From: Hydnum rufescens UP504
Taxonomy: Eukaryota > Basidiomycota > Agaricomycetes > Cantharellales > Hydnaceae
DNA length: 64,000 bases
Assembly (NCBI GenBank): GCA_014904985.1
Contig: MU128993.1
Location: forward strand, 62,001 to 126,000
Direction of reading: 5' to 3'
Below are positions 36,130 to 47,839 of this stretch, piece after piece. The first letter of the stretch is position 1; each line of letters opens with the position of its first letter. Made by a program: the position numbers and the translations under genes. The notes beneath the pieces were generated by a model. It was not told where the DNA came from, searched no databases, and saw only the letters and a list, made by a program, of their open reading frames with translations.

Positions 36130-39100
36130 TTAGTTCACCCGTGACAGGATCCGTGGTTGGCCGACGGGAATCATGTTGATGAAGATATCGTCGGCAGGGT
36201 GACGGTAAAGTGGCGCGCGGAGTCGCTTCTGGTCAAGGTGGTGCCCAATAAAGCCGATGCTTCGGCCCAACACAAAGAGACCATTCAAAGTACCGATCTG
36301 TGGAAAAAGAACATGGCATGAGGCACGCACAAGAATCACGCTAGAGATCGATACTGACTGTGATATACTCGTCAGCTTCCTCCCGAGTAAAGGCACCGCT
36401 GTCTCGGAGGAGGTCGACGAAGCACACAGCAATGCACCCATCGACGTTCAAGATAAGAGTGTCCTTCTTCGCGGTGGTAACCTTTTCCACAGCGAGAGCG
36501 TAATCGAGCAGAGTGTGACTGGGGAAGTTCTTCTGCACATATTCCTTCACCAGTTCCACACGGAGATCAGGGTTGTTCACAGATTTGATCTTGTGCCCAA
36601 TCCCGCTGACTATAAACCAGATCTCATCAGGACTGACCTGGATTAGGATCCAAGTCATCACTTACTGAGCTTATTGGCCTTGCGAGACTCATCGACGAAC
36701 TCTCGAGGGGTGAGGCCAGTGTCCCGTGCACTTGAGAACATGGAGGCAGCCTCGTCAAGGGCACCACCGAAACGACTTCCGATGGTAAGCAGACCAGACG
36801 CCAGAGATGAGACCAAATCTTTGCCGGCACGCGATGTGACGATAGTGTTCATCGCGCTAGAAGTGAACACCCCGTTCAGTTCATGTAGCCTCCATCACCT
36901 AAGAAATGGCAATATCATACCCAGAGACGGCAGGACCGTGATCGGCAGTCAACATGAGAACCATCTCGATGAACTTGGTGGCCCATGGGGGTAGACGCCT
37001 CTTGAACCACAGCAAACTCACGACACCTCCAATACCGATGTCCTCCTTGAACACATCAGAGATTCGCATACCGGCATACAGGAGCTCTTGTCCCCGTTCG
37101 TCAGAGATAGTAGAGATGAAGGCGGCGGGTTTACGGATGAGCCCAAGTTCCTGATCGGTGAGGAGAACATGCCAATTAGATGGATGACCACTGATGATGG
37201 CCAATATCTGCACGTACCTGTGCCCACTTGTAATCCATTGGGATGACGGGAGGCTCGCGTTCAGCTTTCGGGACGATCTTGCCAGACGCGACAAGGCCAT
37301 CATAGGTCTCCTTAAGCACTTGAGGCAGTTCTTCGAAAGTATCGGGAACGATAAACCCAGCAGCTTTCATTGCCACGTTCTTAGCGTCCGCCGTCTCCAA
37401 TGCAGAGTTGGCCATGGAACCAGCGTGTCCGAACTGTACCTCGGTGGTAAACATCTTGGCGCAGGTACCGATGGCCCATGCGACGATGGGCTTCTTAATG
37501 GTGCCGTTCTTCACCGCTTCGATCACGCGGTATTCCTCGATACCACCGACCTCGCCCAGTAAGACGAGCATCTTGCATTCGGGGTCCGCCTCATAGCGCA
37601 AAAGATGGTCAATGAAGGTAGAGCCGGGATAACGATCACCACCAATGGCAATACCCTCGTATGTACCATTAGTGACCAAAGAGAGGATGTTGTTAAGCTC
37701 GTTGGACATTCCTCCGGATTTGGAGACGTAGCCGACCGATCCAGCTCGGTAAAGCTTGGACGCGATGATATTGTCCATCATTCTACACACATAGAAGTCA
37801 GTCATCATGCAAGGACGTAGGTATAGTAAAACAGGACATACCCCCCACTGTTACCGATACGGAAGCACCCTGGTTTGATACCACCCACAGTTGCAGGCCC
37901 GATGATCAAGACGCCCTTGGACACGGCAAGGTGGAGGATTTCGCGTGCATGGCGTTCTGGCACACCTTCGGCAATCAGAGCGATAGCCTTGATTTGGGAG
38001 TACTTCAAGATATCCAAAGTAGACGAGTAGACTGAACGTGAAGAAGAGAAGTTGACGATAACATCGACGTCAGGGTGCTTCGAGACAGCCTCTTGCACAC
38101 TGGTGTAGACCGGAAGGAGGGTTTCCTTAGTTCCCCAGTAGAACTTTTGGATGTGGTGGCCACCGAAGGGATAAATCATGGCAGCAACACTAGGCGTAGC
38201 ACGACCACAGCTGTAGTCAAAGTCGAGCATGCCCTGAATAGCACGGGGTTGAAGACCGAAGACAAACGACCGCGTAGTCTCGTCGAAGGGGCGGAACGCT
38301 GGTCGTCCCCTGCTCACACTGGTGTCGAAGCGGACGATCTGGTCGTTCGGTTGGGTTCGCCCGCCAGAAGCTTGAATTTCGCCGACGCCAGGTTCGGCAT
38401 CGAAATCTTCATTTTTCGTGGTAGGTGTGGTGGGAGTGGAAGTAGTGACGGCGGGGGTCTTGAGCCCTCCGGTAGCTTTGGTGATACCGAGAGCGAGAGG
38501 CACAATCTCGGTGATGTGAGTCTCGGGACCATACACCTTGATCGGAACACCCAGGCTCTCTCCAAGCAAGCGCATGGCCTTGAGACCTTCTTGGTAGTTG
38601 GGACCACCACGGCGGACGAAGATCTTGACATGATGGGCGATGAGGGGTGCCTTGTACTCCTTAAGGGCGCGGATGATGCCCTTGAAGGTAGCCGCGACAT
38701 TGGTGAAATTGGCAATACCACCACCGATGATCAAAATCTTCCCCTGTGGGTTGGGGGTACCGCGGGTAATGAGATCGACTGTGGACAATGCATATTAAAT
38801 ATGTGATATAGAGAGACAATCTACAGGGGAAAAGTATACGTACTTATCGTCTTGGCATATTCGTAAGTTTGACCCTCGGTGGGCGCTCCGGAGTACTCGC
38901 CGTAGTTGGCCAACTCGTGGGCGAAACCGTGCGCGGCGATGGCATCACTGTAGACACAGTCATGACCGAATCGCTTCTCGGACTGTAGCAATATCTCACA
39001 TACCTGTAAACGACGGAGGCACCTCCACCAGCTACCATGGTCCATACGCGGCCTTCGGGGTTGAGAACGGTGAGCTTCAAGGATGCACCAGTGCTTCCAT

Positions 39101-40184
39101 CCAATTTCTGAATGTACGCCTCCTCCTTGGTAAGGTCACGTCCCCATGGGGAAGGGAAGACTGTACGAAGTAGATGAAAATATTAATGAAAAGTTGAGCG
39201 GTTGACTTATGGGACGTACCCATGGGTGGGCCACGATCAGCAGAGACACCAGAGGGCTTCGCCGATCCATCATACACAGAAAGGTCGCGAGCAATCGCCC
39301 ACTTCGGTCCGCAGATAGATTCCGCCGTCTGGTTGCGCATAGAACGATGAGCACCCTAGTTGTAGTACATTCGCACATTCCAAAGGCACACACCTGATCC
39401 AATTTAGCAGCCATGTCAAGGTAGTGGATAGTTGGAGGGTTGCCATTTTCGCCGTCAAGGCAGATGAGGGGGTTGATTTCGAGATAGGCAAAGTGGAGGT
39501 CGACATAGACCGAGTACAGACGGGTGAGGAAGTCCACGAGCGTATCCTTCTTCTCTTCGGGTACGTAAGTTAGAATAGCCTTCTTGATAGCGTCGCGTGA
39601 TGGGAAGCCTTTCCCCACGGGAATAGCAAGCTTGAGAGCTTTAGCATCGACATCGCCGACGTCGATACCACCTTCATGGGTGAAGAGGATTTCATCCCCT
39701 TCGCGAGCAGAATTAATGCAGACGTAGTATTCGGTATGAGATGGATGGGGCAAGAAAGGCTCTACGATGAACGTGTTCAACGTTCCAGTGACAGATTCAA
39801 CCTGTAAGACAGATTTCCGAGTGAGAACGTGAGGAACGCGTTTGGACCACATCTACGAACCTTGACAGGCTTCCCAGCACGCTCAGTGATCCAGGTTTTA
39901 GCGTCCGACCAGTTCTTGTTCAAGAGGAGGAGACCACTCTTCCCACGGCGCTTAATGAGCTGGTCAGGCTTCGCGACGAGCTTGGAAGTGAAAACCCAGG
40001 GCGGGAGAGATGCATCTGGGGTGATGGTGTTCGTGGCTGAGTCCCACTTGATCTGGGCCACATTTGGTGAAGGGTAGACAAAGTTGGGGGAGATTGGGGA
40101 GGAGTCTACCACCGCCGGCGCCCTCTGGAGCCAGTAGGATAAGAGCATCTTGGCGTCATACTCGTGGATAGCTTTGGAGGACAT
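36130..40184 (-). CDS. ACLY: ATP-citrate lyase, single-chain form
   Basis: Cytosolic enzyme cleaving citrate to acetyl-CoA and oxaloacetate, feeding fatty-acid and sterol synthesis. It is multi-exon and encodes both halves in one chain, the basidiomycete/animal layout; ascomycetes split it into two genes. Exon 1 starts at 40184 ([20 protein letters not shown]) and ends at about 39861. The ATP-grasp half includes [15 protein letters not shown], the central part [21 protein letters not shown] and [10 protein letters not shown]. The catalytic phosphohistidine lies in [20 protein letters not shown]. The citrate-synthase-like half has [23 protein letters not shown], and ends [24 protein letters not shown] Ser/Thr/Pro-rich linker ([11 protein letters not shown]) corresponds to the regulatory region of the animal enzyme. 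No frameshift was noticed. Exon 1 and its upstream region are duplicated as a dead copy at 58411-58740. Confidence 0.95.
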
Positions 40185-40543
40185 GGCGTGGGGATTTTGG
40201 GGGGACTTCAGAGAGTGAGAAGGAATCGTCTTTTTATGTGGAACAAAATTCGTCCACAAAATGTGGTGTGGTTTTTTGGGATTCAAATGCTTGGGGACGC
40301 GTGGGAAATTTTCAGACTGGTATAACGCAAAACAATCCTTCATCTCGGTACATCGTAAACTATGGGTAAAAGGCTCTTAAGACCGCCAATGAATGATTTT
40401 TCCATGCCGCAATTGGCTACGGATTGTGGTGGGGCAATCCTTCTTCGAATCTGCAGGTTGGGGTTCGAATCAGACACTCGAGGCAGCCGAGCAAAGAGAA
40501 AGATCCATGATACGTACACACGCGGAGCCCAACAGCCAGTTCA

Positions 40544-43500
40544 TTATCTGTGTCTTTCTATGGGGTCATGAGGACTCGGGTCCGGTCGTGTGAGGATAAA
40601 AAAAACCCATACCTCGGCTGCTTCCAGTAGATGTTCAGCATCCTTTGGGGATGCGATCAGCAACATCCGATGACTACCATTGTGGTGTGCTTTCTTATCG
40701 TGGCAGTTCTGGCACAAATCATAATCGGGACAGATAAACCTGGCAATTTTCATAGGTAAGGCATGTCATGTCTCATAAAGTGAATTGAAAGCAGAGACGC
40801 ACTCCAAGCATTTGTACCGCGAGCCCGCTATGGGATCAATCTTTTCTCGGGGTCCAGAGGTTATCTGAGAGAAATAGATAAGGATCGAAAGAAACACTTA
40901 CCCCGCACCCATCACAGCGGATCCCTGAGTGAATTTCAACACCTGGCTTGGATGAGATATTACGCGACCATTGCACAAGCCGTGGAATCGGACGAAGTGC
41001 ATTGTTAATCACGCTGTCTGTGCTGGAAGCCCTCGACGCGATTGGGACGTCTTCAGGTCCCAGAGAATGAGACTTAGGTTTCTCCGACTATGACGTGTGA
41101 ATCAGGGTCCTGCTGCAAAGAGACGGGCGGCTGGCTTACTTTAATTTCGATATTTAAAGGTTCAGAGACGAGGCCATTGGTCCAGACTGCGGTCGGATTT
41201 TGTGCTTCCGGGTCCTCTTGACCATTATCGTGGCTGTTCACTTGTGCCGGGACGTCGGCTTTATCAACGGCGGGCTCGCTATCTGGCTCCTTCACACCGT
41301 TGATATCGGTGGAAGATTTGGGTGCAGGTGCTGGTGGGACTGGGGGTGCTGACGGGACTACAGGTGCTGACGGGACTACAGGTGCTGACGGGACTACAGG
41401 TGCTGCCGGGACTACAGGTGCTGCCGGGACTACAGGTGCTGACGGGACTACAGGTGTTGCCGAGACTACAGGTGCTGCCGGGACTACAGGTGCTGCCGGG
41501 TCCGCAGGGACTGCCGGTACTGCAGGCACTGGAGCCGGAGAGGGGTGGCTAGGAGTGCCTCCGATGGACAACATTTTGATAGCAAGAGCATCAGGGTGAT
41601 CATCTGGCACAGCCGGTACGGGGGCTTGAGTCGGCGCAGAACTCTGTCGCTGGGCAGCCAGACGGGCAAGACTGTCAATTTCAATCTCGTGCAGGTCGCG
41701 ACCTGCAAATAACTCAATCGGCCGCGGAAGCCACATATCGAGTTTGCTAAATAAATAAATAAAAAAGATGTGAGATGCGCGATGGATTGGAATAAGGAAA
41801 TAGTGAAACGTACTCGGGTTCGACGTCTATCGCACCATTGGGGAAGAAATCCTAATGAGACACATACGTAATGCTTCAATCCTAACGCACTCACTTGCCA
41901 CGATGGACTCGCTCATAGCACCCCTGGAGAGCACGCTAGCCAGTTTTCTCTGGTCCCAGAGAGGCATATTCATAGCCATGTAGTTCTAGGGCCCCCGGGT
42001 CCGTCAGTATCAAGCGATAACAGCCTCAGAATGGAAATACTATACTTTAGGTCTAAACGGCTGCCGATCCACTCGAACCTGAAAATATGGGAGAGTTCAC
42101 ACTCATAATTACCTGACACAAGTGAAGATACCGACATGAACAACATAATCGCCCGCTTCTAGATCCAATTCGCAATTGACGCTTCGACAGAAAAAAGTAG
42201 AGTGCGATGAGCATGCCAGGAGCTCTGGATCACCCTTCTTGTACAGTTTGAAATCTAACGTCCATCGGGAATATCCTGAAATGGCGTCATAGTAGCGGTC
42301 GTCCATTTGCGAGAGGACCACGATCACTGGAGAAGCTTGAGGGAGATTGAATGTGACTATGGCAAGTACCCTTAGATCAGAGATACAGACGAAAGAACCG
42401 CACAATACACACAAGATATGTCACCAAAGTCCCAGGCGCAAAGGGGGCCGCGAACTCTCGCATTGATCCACAAAGAAGAGACAATCCAAGACGGATCAAA
42501 CAAACGTGACCGTTGAACCAGCGTCCAAGTTTCCAGAAAGTCTTCGTCTATGACGATATCAGCGAGGCCGAAAGCCATATGAAAATATGGCATCACTTAC
42601 ACTCCATGATGAAGGCCCCATCATCGCCGAAGGAATAGTCCAGAGCACCCAGGGCATCGAGCCATTCAGGGGTCCACTCTTTGCTTCCGTCAGACCATCG
42701 ACCTGTCCCTGAAGCACAGATGAGGGATATGTTGAATGCAGCGCGTGGTGGACCCACACTCTGAGCTCCCCCACGGGTTGCGAATCCGTAAGAAGCGTTT
42801 TCCTCGATACTCGATAGCCTTCAAAATAGAATAAGCATGTCCTTTAAAGTTGAAGGACCAACGGTTTCGCATGAAGATCCACAAGATGATAAGAGAAAGG
42901 CGGAAACACACCGGTGTAGAGCCCTGGTCTGAACGTCAGCGGAGTGGGACAAATAAAGTAACGGAGATGCTCTTACCATTGACGGTCTCGGTAGCAGCAG
43001 TCGGATTTATATCTTCCTTTAAACTGTAAATAGAGCACGCAAAAAGTCTGTCCTCGTTCGCCATGAGCAGTTCCTGCTTCCAGAAGAGATCCGGATCCAA
43101 AATATCCTACAATAACGGTCATAAGAAACGAACAGAAGCGAGTGAGAGACCACCGTACATTGACGTGAACAACAGTAGACACCCCCCTGCGGCAGACGCA
43201 TATGAGTATGTCTTGGCAGAGATCAGGCGACATCTTACCCCGTCATATCTTCAATAGCTTCTCCAGCGGACCCCCCCCTAAGAGAAGCATAATCGCCGTG
43301 CAACTTGGCATACGCCTTTTCGAGCAATGCCCTGGATTCAGAAGGAATTCTATTAAAAATTCTAGGCTCGCCAAACCAGTCATTACATACACCCAGGTCT
43401 CATGTTCTGCCCCAGACTTGGCAAAATAGAGGCACTTCCCGCCTAATCTTGCGGTTTTGTTATACTGGTCCTTGTCGGAGTGGTACAGGTTCTTTTCCTA

Positions 43501-44448
43501 GTGTTCGATAAAGGAGGTCAGAATACATTCCTCAAGGGAAAGATATACGGACCCTGGGAGTAAGTTCCTCATACTTGGGGATGGAAGTGTACAGTAGGCT
43601 GTAGCGATGATTCAATAATATGCGTTTAACAAGAACAATAGGGATTTACTCGTCAATCTGTGGGAGACAAGATGAGGACTCTGGGTTGAAAAACAATGCG
43701 ATGGCTACTCACGATCACGTCCGTCCAGACACCGTCTCTCTGGAATGTAAATCCATACACCCCGACCTGTTCATCTTTGGCCACGCAAATCTTCTCGATG
43801 AGTTCGGGCATGGAAGCCACAGTGGCCAAACCAGAGAGAAACCAGCAATCGCCTAGGGCTCCCTGTACGACATCGCTCCAATTTGGGCCATCTACGAAGA
43901 ACTGGGGCTTGGAGAAAGTCTGCGATAACCTGCGAACATCGGCCGGATTTAATCTATGCTCAGGTAGAGTCGCGAGCCCTGGTGGTGTGAAGAGACACGT
44001 CAAACAAGCACTGTAGACACACATAGGGGCTAACCGTGTAAGCATCGGTCTCTGTCCTCCTCCAAGTCGAACTCGATGTCCCTAACACGTGGGATGAATA
44101 TGGATATTCAGGATGCCTTTAGGCAGAACGGATTAAGCACCTGAATTTACTGTTACGGAGACGACATTCCCTTAGGAGTTATTGTCAGCTTTTGATTTCA
44201 GCGATATGGGCGTTGGAGATAAACCTAGCGATGGCTGCGACGTTCTTCTTTACGCGCTCCACGGCCGTTTCGAGCTCATTAGTAACGAGGAGCCCGGCTC
44301 TGGCCTTTTGCTGGTTGAACTCGACCAGTATAGGCTGCTGGGCGGACTCGCCCTGATCTCTAGGTGATGGAAGCTGGGGATTGTCCGTGGAGGGAGAGTC
44401 GGAGCTGATGAGCACCGCGAAGCGGCCAGAAAGGATTGACCTGAGCAT
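40544..44448 (-). CDS. Calpain-family cysteine protease with C-terminal ZZ zinc finger, copy 1
   Basis: Intracellular C2-family protease, multi-exon. It begins [10 protein letters not shown] at 44448 with a helical N-terminal segment ([19 protein letters not shown]). Then comes the catalytic core: [18 protein letters not shown]; the nucleophile in [20 protein letters not shown] (about 43850); [20 protein letters not shown]; the His in [17 protein letters not shown] (about 42830); and the Asn in [12 protein letters not shown] (about 42780). The whole Cys-His-Asn triad is present. [23 protein letters not shown] and a beta-rich C2-like region ([13 protein letters not shown]) follow. Next is a Pro/Ala/Val repeat linker and a ZZ zinc finger ([34 protein letters not shown]). 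Calpain plus ZZ differs from the PalB/Rim13 layout, so a pH-signalling role should not be assumed. The last codons after LLEAAEV may be read-through of an intron (GAG|GTATGG). It lies divergent to PLAC8. Confidence 0.85.
41325..41535 (-). repeat. 18-bp coding minisatellite in calpain copy 1
   Basis: About a dozen tandem 18-bp units, plus strand GGTGCTGCCGGGACTACA with small changes. On the minus strand they encode hexapeptides like [12 protein letters not shown]. The tract forms the linker between protease part and ZZ finger. The matching linker in copy 2 (about 59850-60000) is shorter and degenerate but still in frame. Confidence 0.88.
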
Positions 44449-44784
44449 CTTTGGCGTTTGTGAACGTTAGCGAATATCGAATGATTGCAAAGAGGGAGAG
44501 TCGAAAAACGCACCAGGTTCTTCCCTAAACAAGGTTGAACTGAGTCATCCCCATGATCAGGCACTCTTCTGATGGTGACTATGCAATTGATTCGAGTTTA
44601 CTGCAATGGGCGCCAGTTTTATTGAATTTGTTCTAGGTCGGGCTCAAGTCGGGTCAAGTTCCTTGACGGATCCCCCCCCCCCAAACCCTCTCATCCAAGC
44701 AAATCCTAACATGTAAAGGTGTAGCAGGCTGGCGGTATGACCTACAGGGGACGTTGGAGTCATCTAGGGGAATTACATATCTCC

Positions 44785-45530
44785 TTAGGTAATGGGCTTC
44801 CGGACAACCACAACAGATCCATTCCCCTCCAAGCCCGCAGAACCAAAAATTCTGGTTTTGCTCCCTCTGAGGGCGTGCGTCGCTTTCTCAAGCCCAAGAA
44901 ATGCCCACTCTACCATATCGATTTCACTTGCCATAAAAAATGTTCGGTTGAACGGGTCCAGCTGAGCCTTGTTCCGACGAATATTACAGTAATACCACCT
45001 TCCCACAGTGGGTCTACGGCAATCCCACGTCAATCTCTTCTCCTCGGTTTTGCCGCACGATTCGTGGCTCGTATCTTTTCGGACGTACTCCTTGACCAAT
45101 TTGCTCCCCAATGAACCAGGACCCCTTGTACGCAGCGTGTCTCTGGGTCAAGCGTGAGCGTGTGCCGTAAGATGGCAGGTCGTGAGAGGCTTTTCAGGCA
45201 ATTGTATATATAACCAAATAACAAGTGTGAGCGCTTCTTCAATACTGTAATGTGTTGGGCTGATTCCGCTTCTAGCGCCTCCACGTGGCCTGCACAATCG
45301 TAGAGATTGCTTCGGCCTAATGCAACGATGGTGGGATACGCGTACACGGCCCACTGCTTGTGAACTCTGGCCCCGGCGACCCAGTCATGACAAGCTCTAG
45401 CTAGCAAACTGCTAGCCGCGGGGCGGCTTCCATACGTATTACAACACATATCAAGTCTTCTTTGATCAATTAATGACTCAAATGTCTCTTCCAAGAACAC
45501 TGGAAGACCAATAGATTTTATTTGTCGCAT
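44785..45530 (-). pseudogene. Unrecognised ORF region, repeated in the duplications, probably decayed
   Basis: Two overlapping minus-strand ORFs (45530-45030 and 45111-44785) could be parts of one protein if a frame change is allowed near VLVHWG/GSKLVKEYV. I recognise no domain. Parts recur near 56830-57000 (IGLPVFLAEAF-like) and near 63260-63840, but those copies are interrupted in different places. Either this is an old gene dying in all copies or it was never coding. The 45600-46330 stretch up to PLAC8 shows no supported gene. Confidence 0.3.
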
Positions 45531-46338
45531 TGGTCAGATACTTACTTCTCCGAATGCTACCAACGGGGGAGCTGGGGACCTTCTTAATGGTGTTATAACG
45601 CACCTGAATCCACAGACCATAACCCAATTATGGCATTGATTGGCTGAAACGCCGCCTTGCGATGACATGACCAGTAGCAACTCGGGAGAAGTGATTCCTC
45701 GAAGATTTGGGCGAAATGACCCACGTTGGATTGACGACTTTGACCCTACTCGTTGACAGCTTCATCGGCCATGAACAATATTAATGAGTGCGTACTTTGA
45801 ACAGCCTGAGTACAGTACTCACCAGATGTCAACGAACGCCCGCGTTTATAGTAATTTATTCTCCATCTCCGGGCCGGGCAACCCCGTCTCGGCGCTTAGA
45901 TGTCCCCTCGGACTTGATATTGCGGTGGTAAAGGAGACATCCCACTAGGCGCCTAGCTGTCAACCACGAGCCCACCGTGCACTTTAAAAGTTGAAGCAGA
46001 CCTCCAGTCGATAGATGGGGTAGAAGATGAGGCGACCTGTCTTGTCCTCCGCTAACTTCTCCAGAAATCCATATGTTCCCCCCGTGTAAATACATTGGAG
46101 TGGAGAGTCGACGCTAATTCACGGCAGGAGGGCATGCCTGCCATGCTCAGGCCGCCCTAAATCAGGTGATTTCAAGGCACACCGCTCTATTTCATAAGGC
46201 CCGCCAGACGGTCAATGCTATCGGGCCCTTCCTCCCTTCTCACTTTTCGCATTCTAACACAATGGTTCTGAGTCTCTTTCTTTCATCAGAAATCCAGTTC
46301 CTTATCGTCCGCCCTTGTAGTCTCTACAGGCCCCGCAG

Positions 46339-46972
46339 ATGGTCATGGTCCCTTCCTACAACCCCCAGTACGTTGTGCAGCCCGGGCCCACGCAGGCGAT
46401 GACTACGTACCCTCTTGTCGGTGGCAACCTCAATTCCTTCAACAAGCCCATCTCCTACAATGGCCAGCGCGAATGGTCCCACGGTGGCTGCAGCTGCCTC
46501 AGTGCTCCAGGGACTTGCCTATGCGCATGCTGCTTCTCGTGTTGCTCCTATGCCAAAACCCAGTCGAGGTTCAACCACCTCGCCCACCAGGGCACACCAC
46601 ATCCCTCGCACGGTGACTCCTGCACCGGCGATTGCTGCACGTATGCTATCCTCCTGTTCCTTGGTTCGTCTCAGATCTCGAAATTCGGCCATTTGAAGAG
46701 ATATTTCCTCGATCTCACTCGCATTTGATTGCAGGCTGCCCGTGCTTCCTTAGTATGGGCGGACGCAAGAATATTCGTGTTCGGTATCACATTGATGGCG
46801 GCTGCTGTTCCGACTTGTATGTGCCACGATTATTGTAAAAGGTGTTTGTCTCTATCTCCTCACTACTTCCCCTCCTTCTTCCTCCAGTTTCTGTACCTGG
46901 TGCTGCATCCCCTGCTCACTTACGCAGGAATCACGCGAAGTTTCGCTCGAGGAACATAGTTTCAGGCGCTGA
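46339..46972 (+). CDS. PLAC8 (Cys-rich, DUF614) family protein
   Basis: Small cysteine-rich, probably membrane-associated protein; fungal and plant relatives include cadmium-resistance (PCR) and FWL proteins. Three exons, 46339-46663, 46735-46816 and 46888-46972, sum to 492 nt, 163 residues. Motifs in order: MVMVPSYNPQYVV, QREWSHGGCSCLSAPGTCLC, the CxxC-type core SYAKTQSRFNHLAHQGTPHP, DSCTGDCCTYAILL, RKNIRVRYHIDGGCCSDF and the C-terminal family end CCIPCSLTQESREVSLEE. The first intron was placed at 46664 rather than after DCCT because only that join restores phase and the RxxIRxRYxIxGG motif. It stands divergent to the calpain gene about 1.9 kb away, and the two were duplicated together. Its copy at 57773-58371 is dead. 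Confidence 0.87.
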
Positions 46973-47209
46973 ACCTTGAGGTTCGGCGATTCGATTTTGT
47001 TGGCTTCCTCTCGCAATACTGTATTCTTGGAAGTGTTCTGTAACTGGAGATACCGCGATTGTAGGACTAAGGACTCTGGAATTATACCCACCTCACGATT
47101 AAGCGCCGGTTAGAACCTCAATGTCGAATCCATATATAAAAAAGACTTCCACCACCACCACGACGTAATGATTGCTTCATTTCTGTGCACCCTTCAGTGG
47201 CGGTGTCGC
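46973..47209. other. End of duplicated unit and start of unique sequence
   Basis: Similarity to the 58330-58410 segment ends at about 47020. Beyond that the sequence is unique up to about 56830. Confidence 0.5.
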
Positions 47210-47731
47210 CTATTCGGCAAGCACCGCTATCTTGTTCGTTCCTATTTTTTGATCGCTATTAGGTGACGTGGATTTTGAAGGGTTCTGAGCAGTGTTGACC
47301 ACGCACGCGAAAGAGGCGAGCGATCCAAGACCCTCTGAGCGAGCATGCCCAAGACTGGCCATGGCCTTGAAATCCTGCCTTTTAGGCCTTGGTGGGACGC
47401 GATGTAATAGATGACAGAACTCGCCATTCTCACCCTTGCCAGCGGCATGCGCCCGGCTCTCGAGCTCTCGCAAAATGACCTCAGCTAATGTCGATTCCTC
47501 TGTCGCCGTCACATTCAGGGCACCGTCATAGTTGTATAACATGTTTGCCATAGCGTGGGCATCAATCACCCACTTGTCGAATTCATCGCCCGTGTACCCA
47601 TTTGCTACCTGCCATTTGATCATGTCCCCCCGATCGACGGTGGTTTCAGATGAAGTAAAATGTGCAACTGCCCGAAAGGGTGTCGCGAAGATGCTCCTTA
47701 TCGAGCGCCAGTCCACGATGGGTTTTGGCAT
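47210..47731 (-). CDS. Hypothetical protein
   Basis: Open frame of 173 residues from the ATG at 47731 (MPKPIVDWRSIRSIF) to a stop at 47210-47212; the frame stays open to 47839. Composition looks like a real soluble protein, with regular charged segments (GDMIKWQVANGYTGDEFDKW, VILRELESRAHAAGKG). I do not recognise the family. No splice partners were resolved; an upstream minus-strand ORF at 47844-48044 (MAIHGRCESFFSFVKRV) might be a 5' exon. It could be a fragment of a larger accessory gene. Confidence 0.45.
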   Translation of the reverse strand: MPKPIVDWRSIRSIFATPFRAVAHFTSSETTVDRGDMIKWQVANGYTGDEFDKWVIDAHAMANMLYNYDGALNVTATEESTLAEVILRELESRAHAAGKGENGEFCHLLHRVPPRPKRQDFKAMASLGHARSEGLGSLASFACVVNTAQNPSKSTSPNSDQKIGTNKIAVLAE

Positions 47732-47839
47732 ATTCACCAAGTGCGTCACCGGAGTATGCTCATAAATACATGAAGTGTACCATGAGAGAGTATTGAACCT
47801 TGGTCTGATCTTGAGGGAAGTAGATGTCCGATGTATCAT

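Larger units (their letters stand above)
39857..47020. repeat. Segmental duplication unit, copy 1
   Basis: This stretch contains ACLY exon 1 and its promoter, the calpain/ZZ gene, a degraded ORF and the PLAC8 gene. Its parts recur at 56830-58410 (3' part) and from 58411 to the window end (5' part). The unit edges were read from the junction at 58410/58411, where sequence like 46985-47020 is followed directly by sequence like 39857 onward. Confidence 0.85.

Noticed and set aside
38075..38806. Long plus-strand ORF of 243 codons
   Set aside because: Antisense to conserved ATP-citrate lyase exons; no motif of its own.
40455..40480. GGTTCGAATC, a tRNA T-loop-like sequence (also near 59008 as GGTTCAAATC)
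   Set aside because: No acceptor, D or anticodon arms can be folded around it; it is part of the duplicated ACLY upstream DNA.
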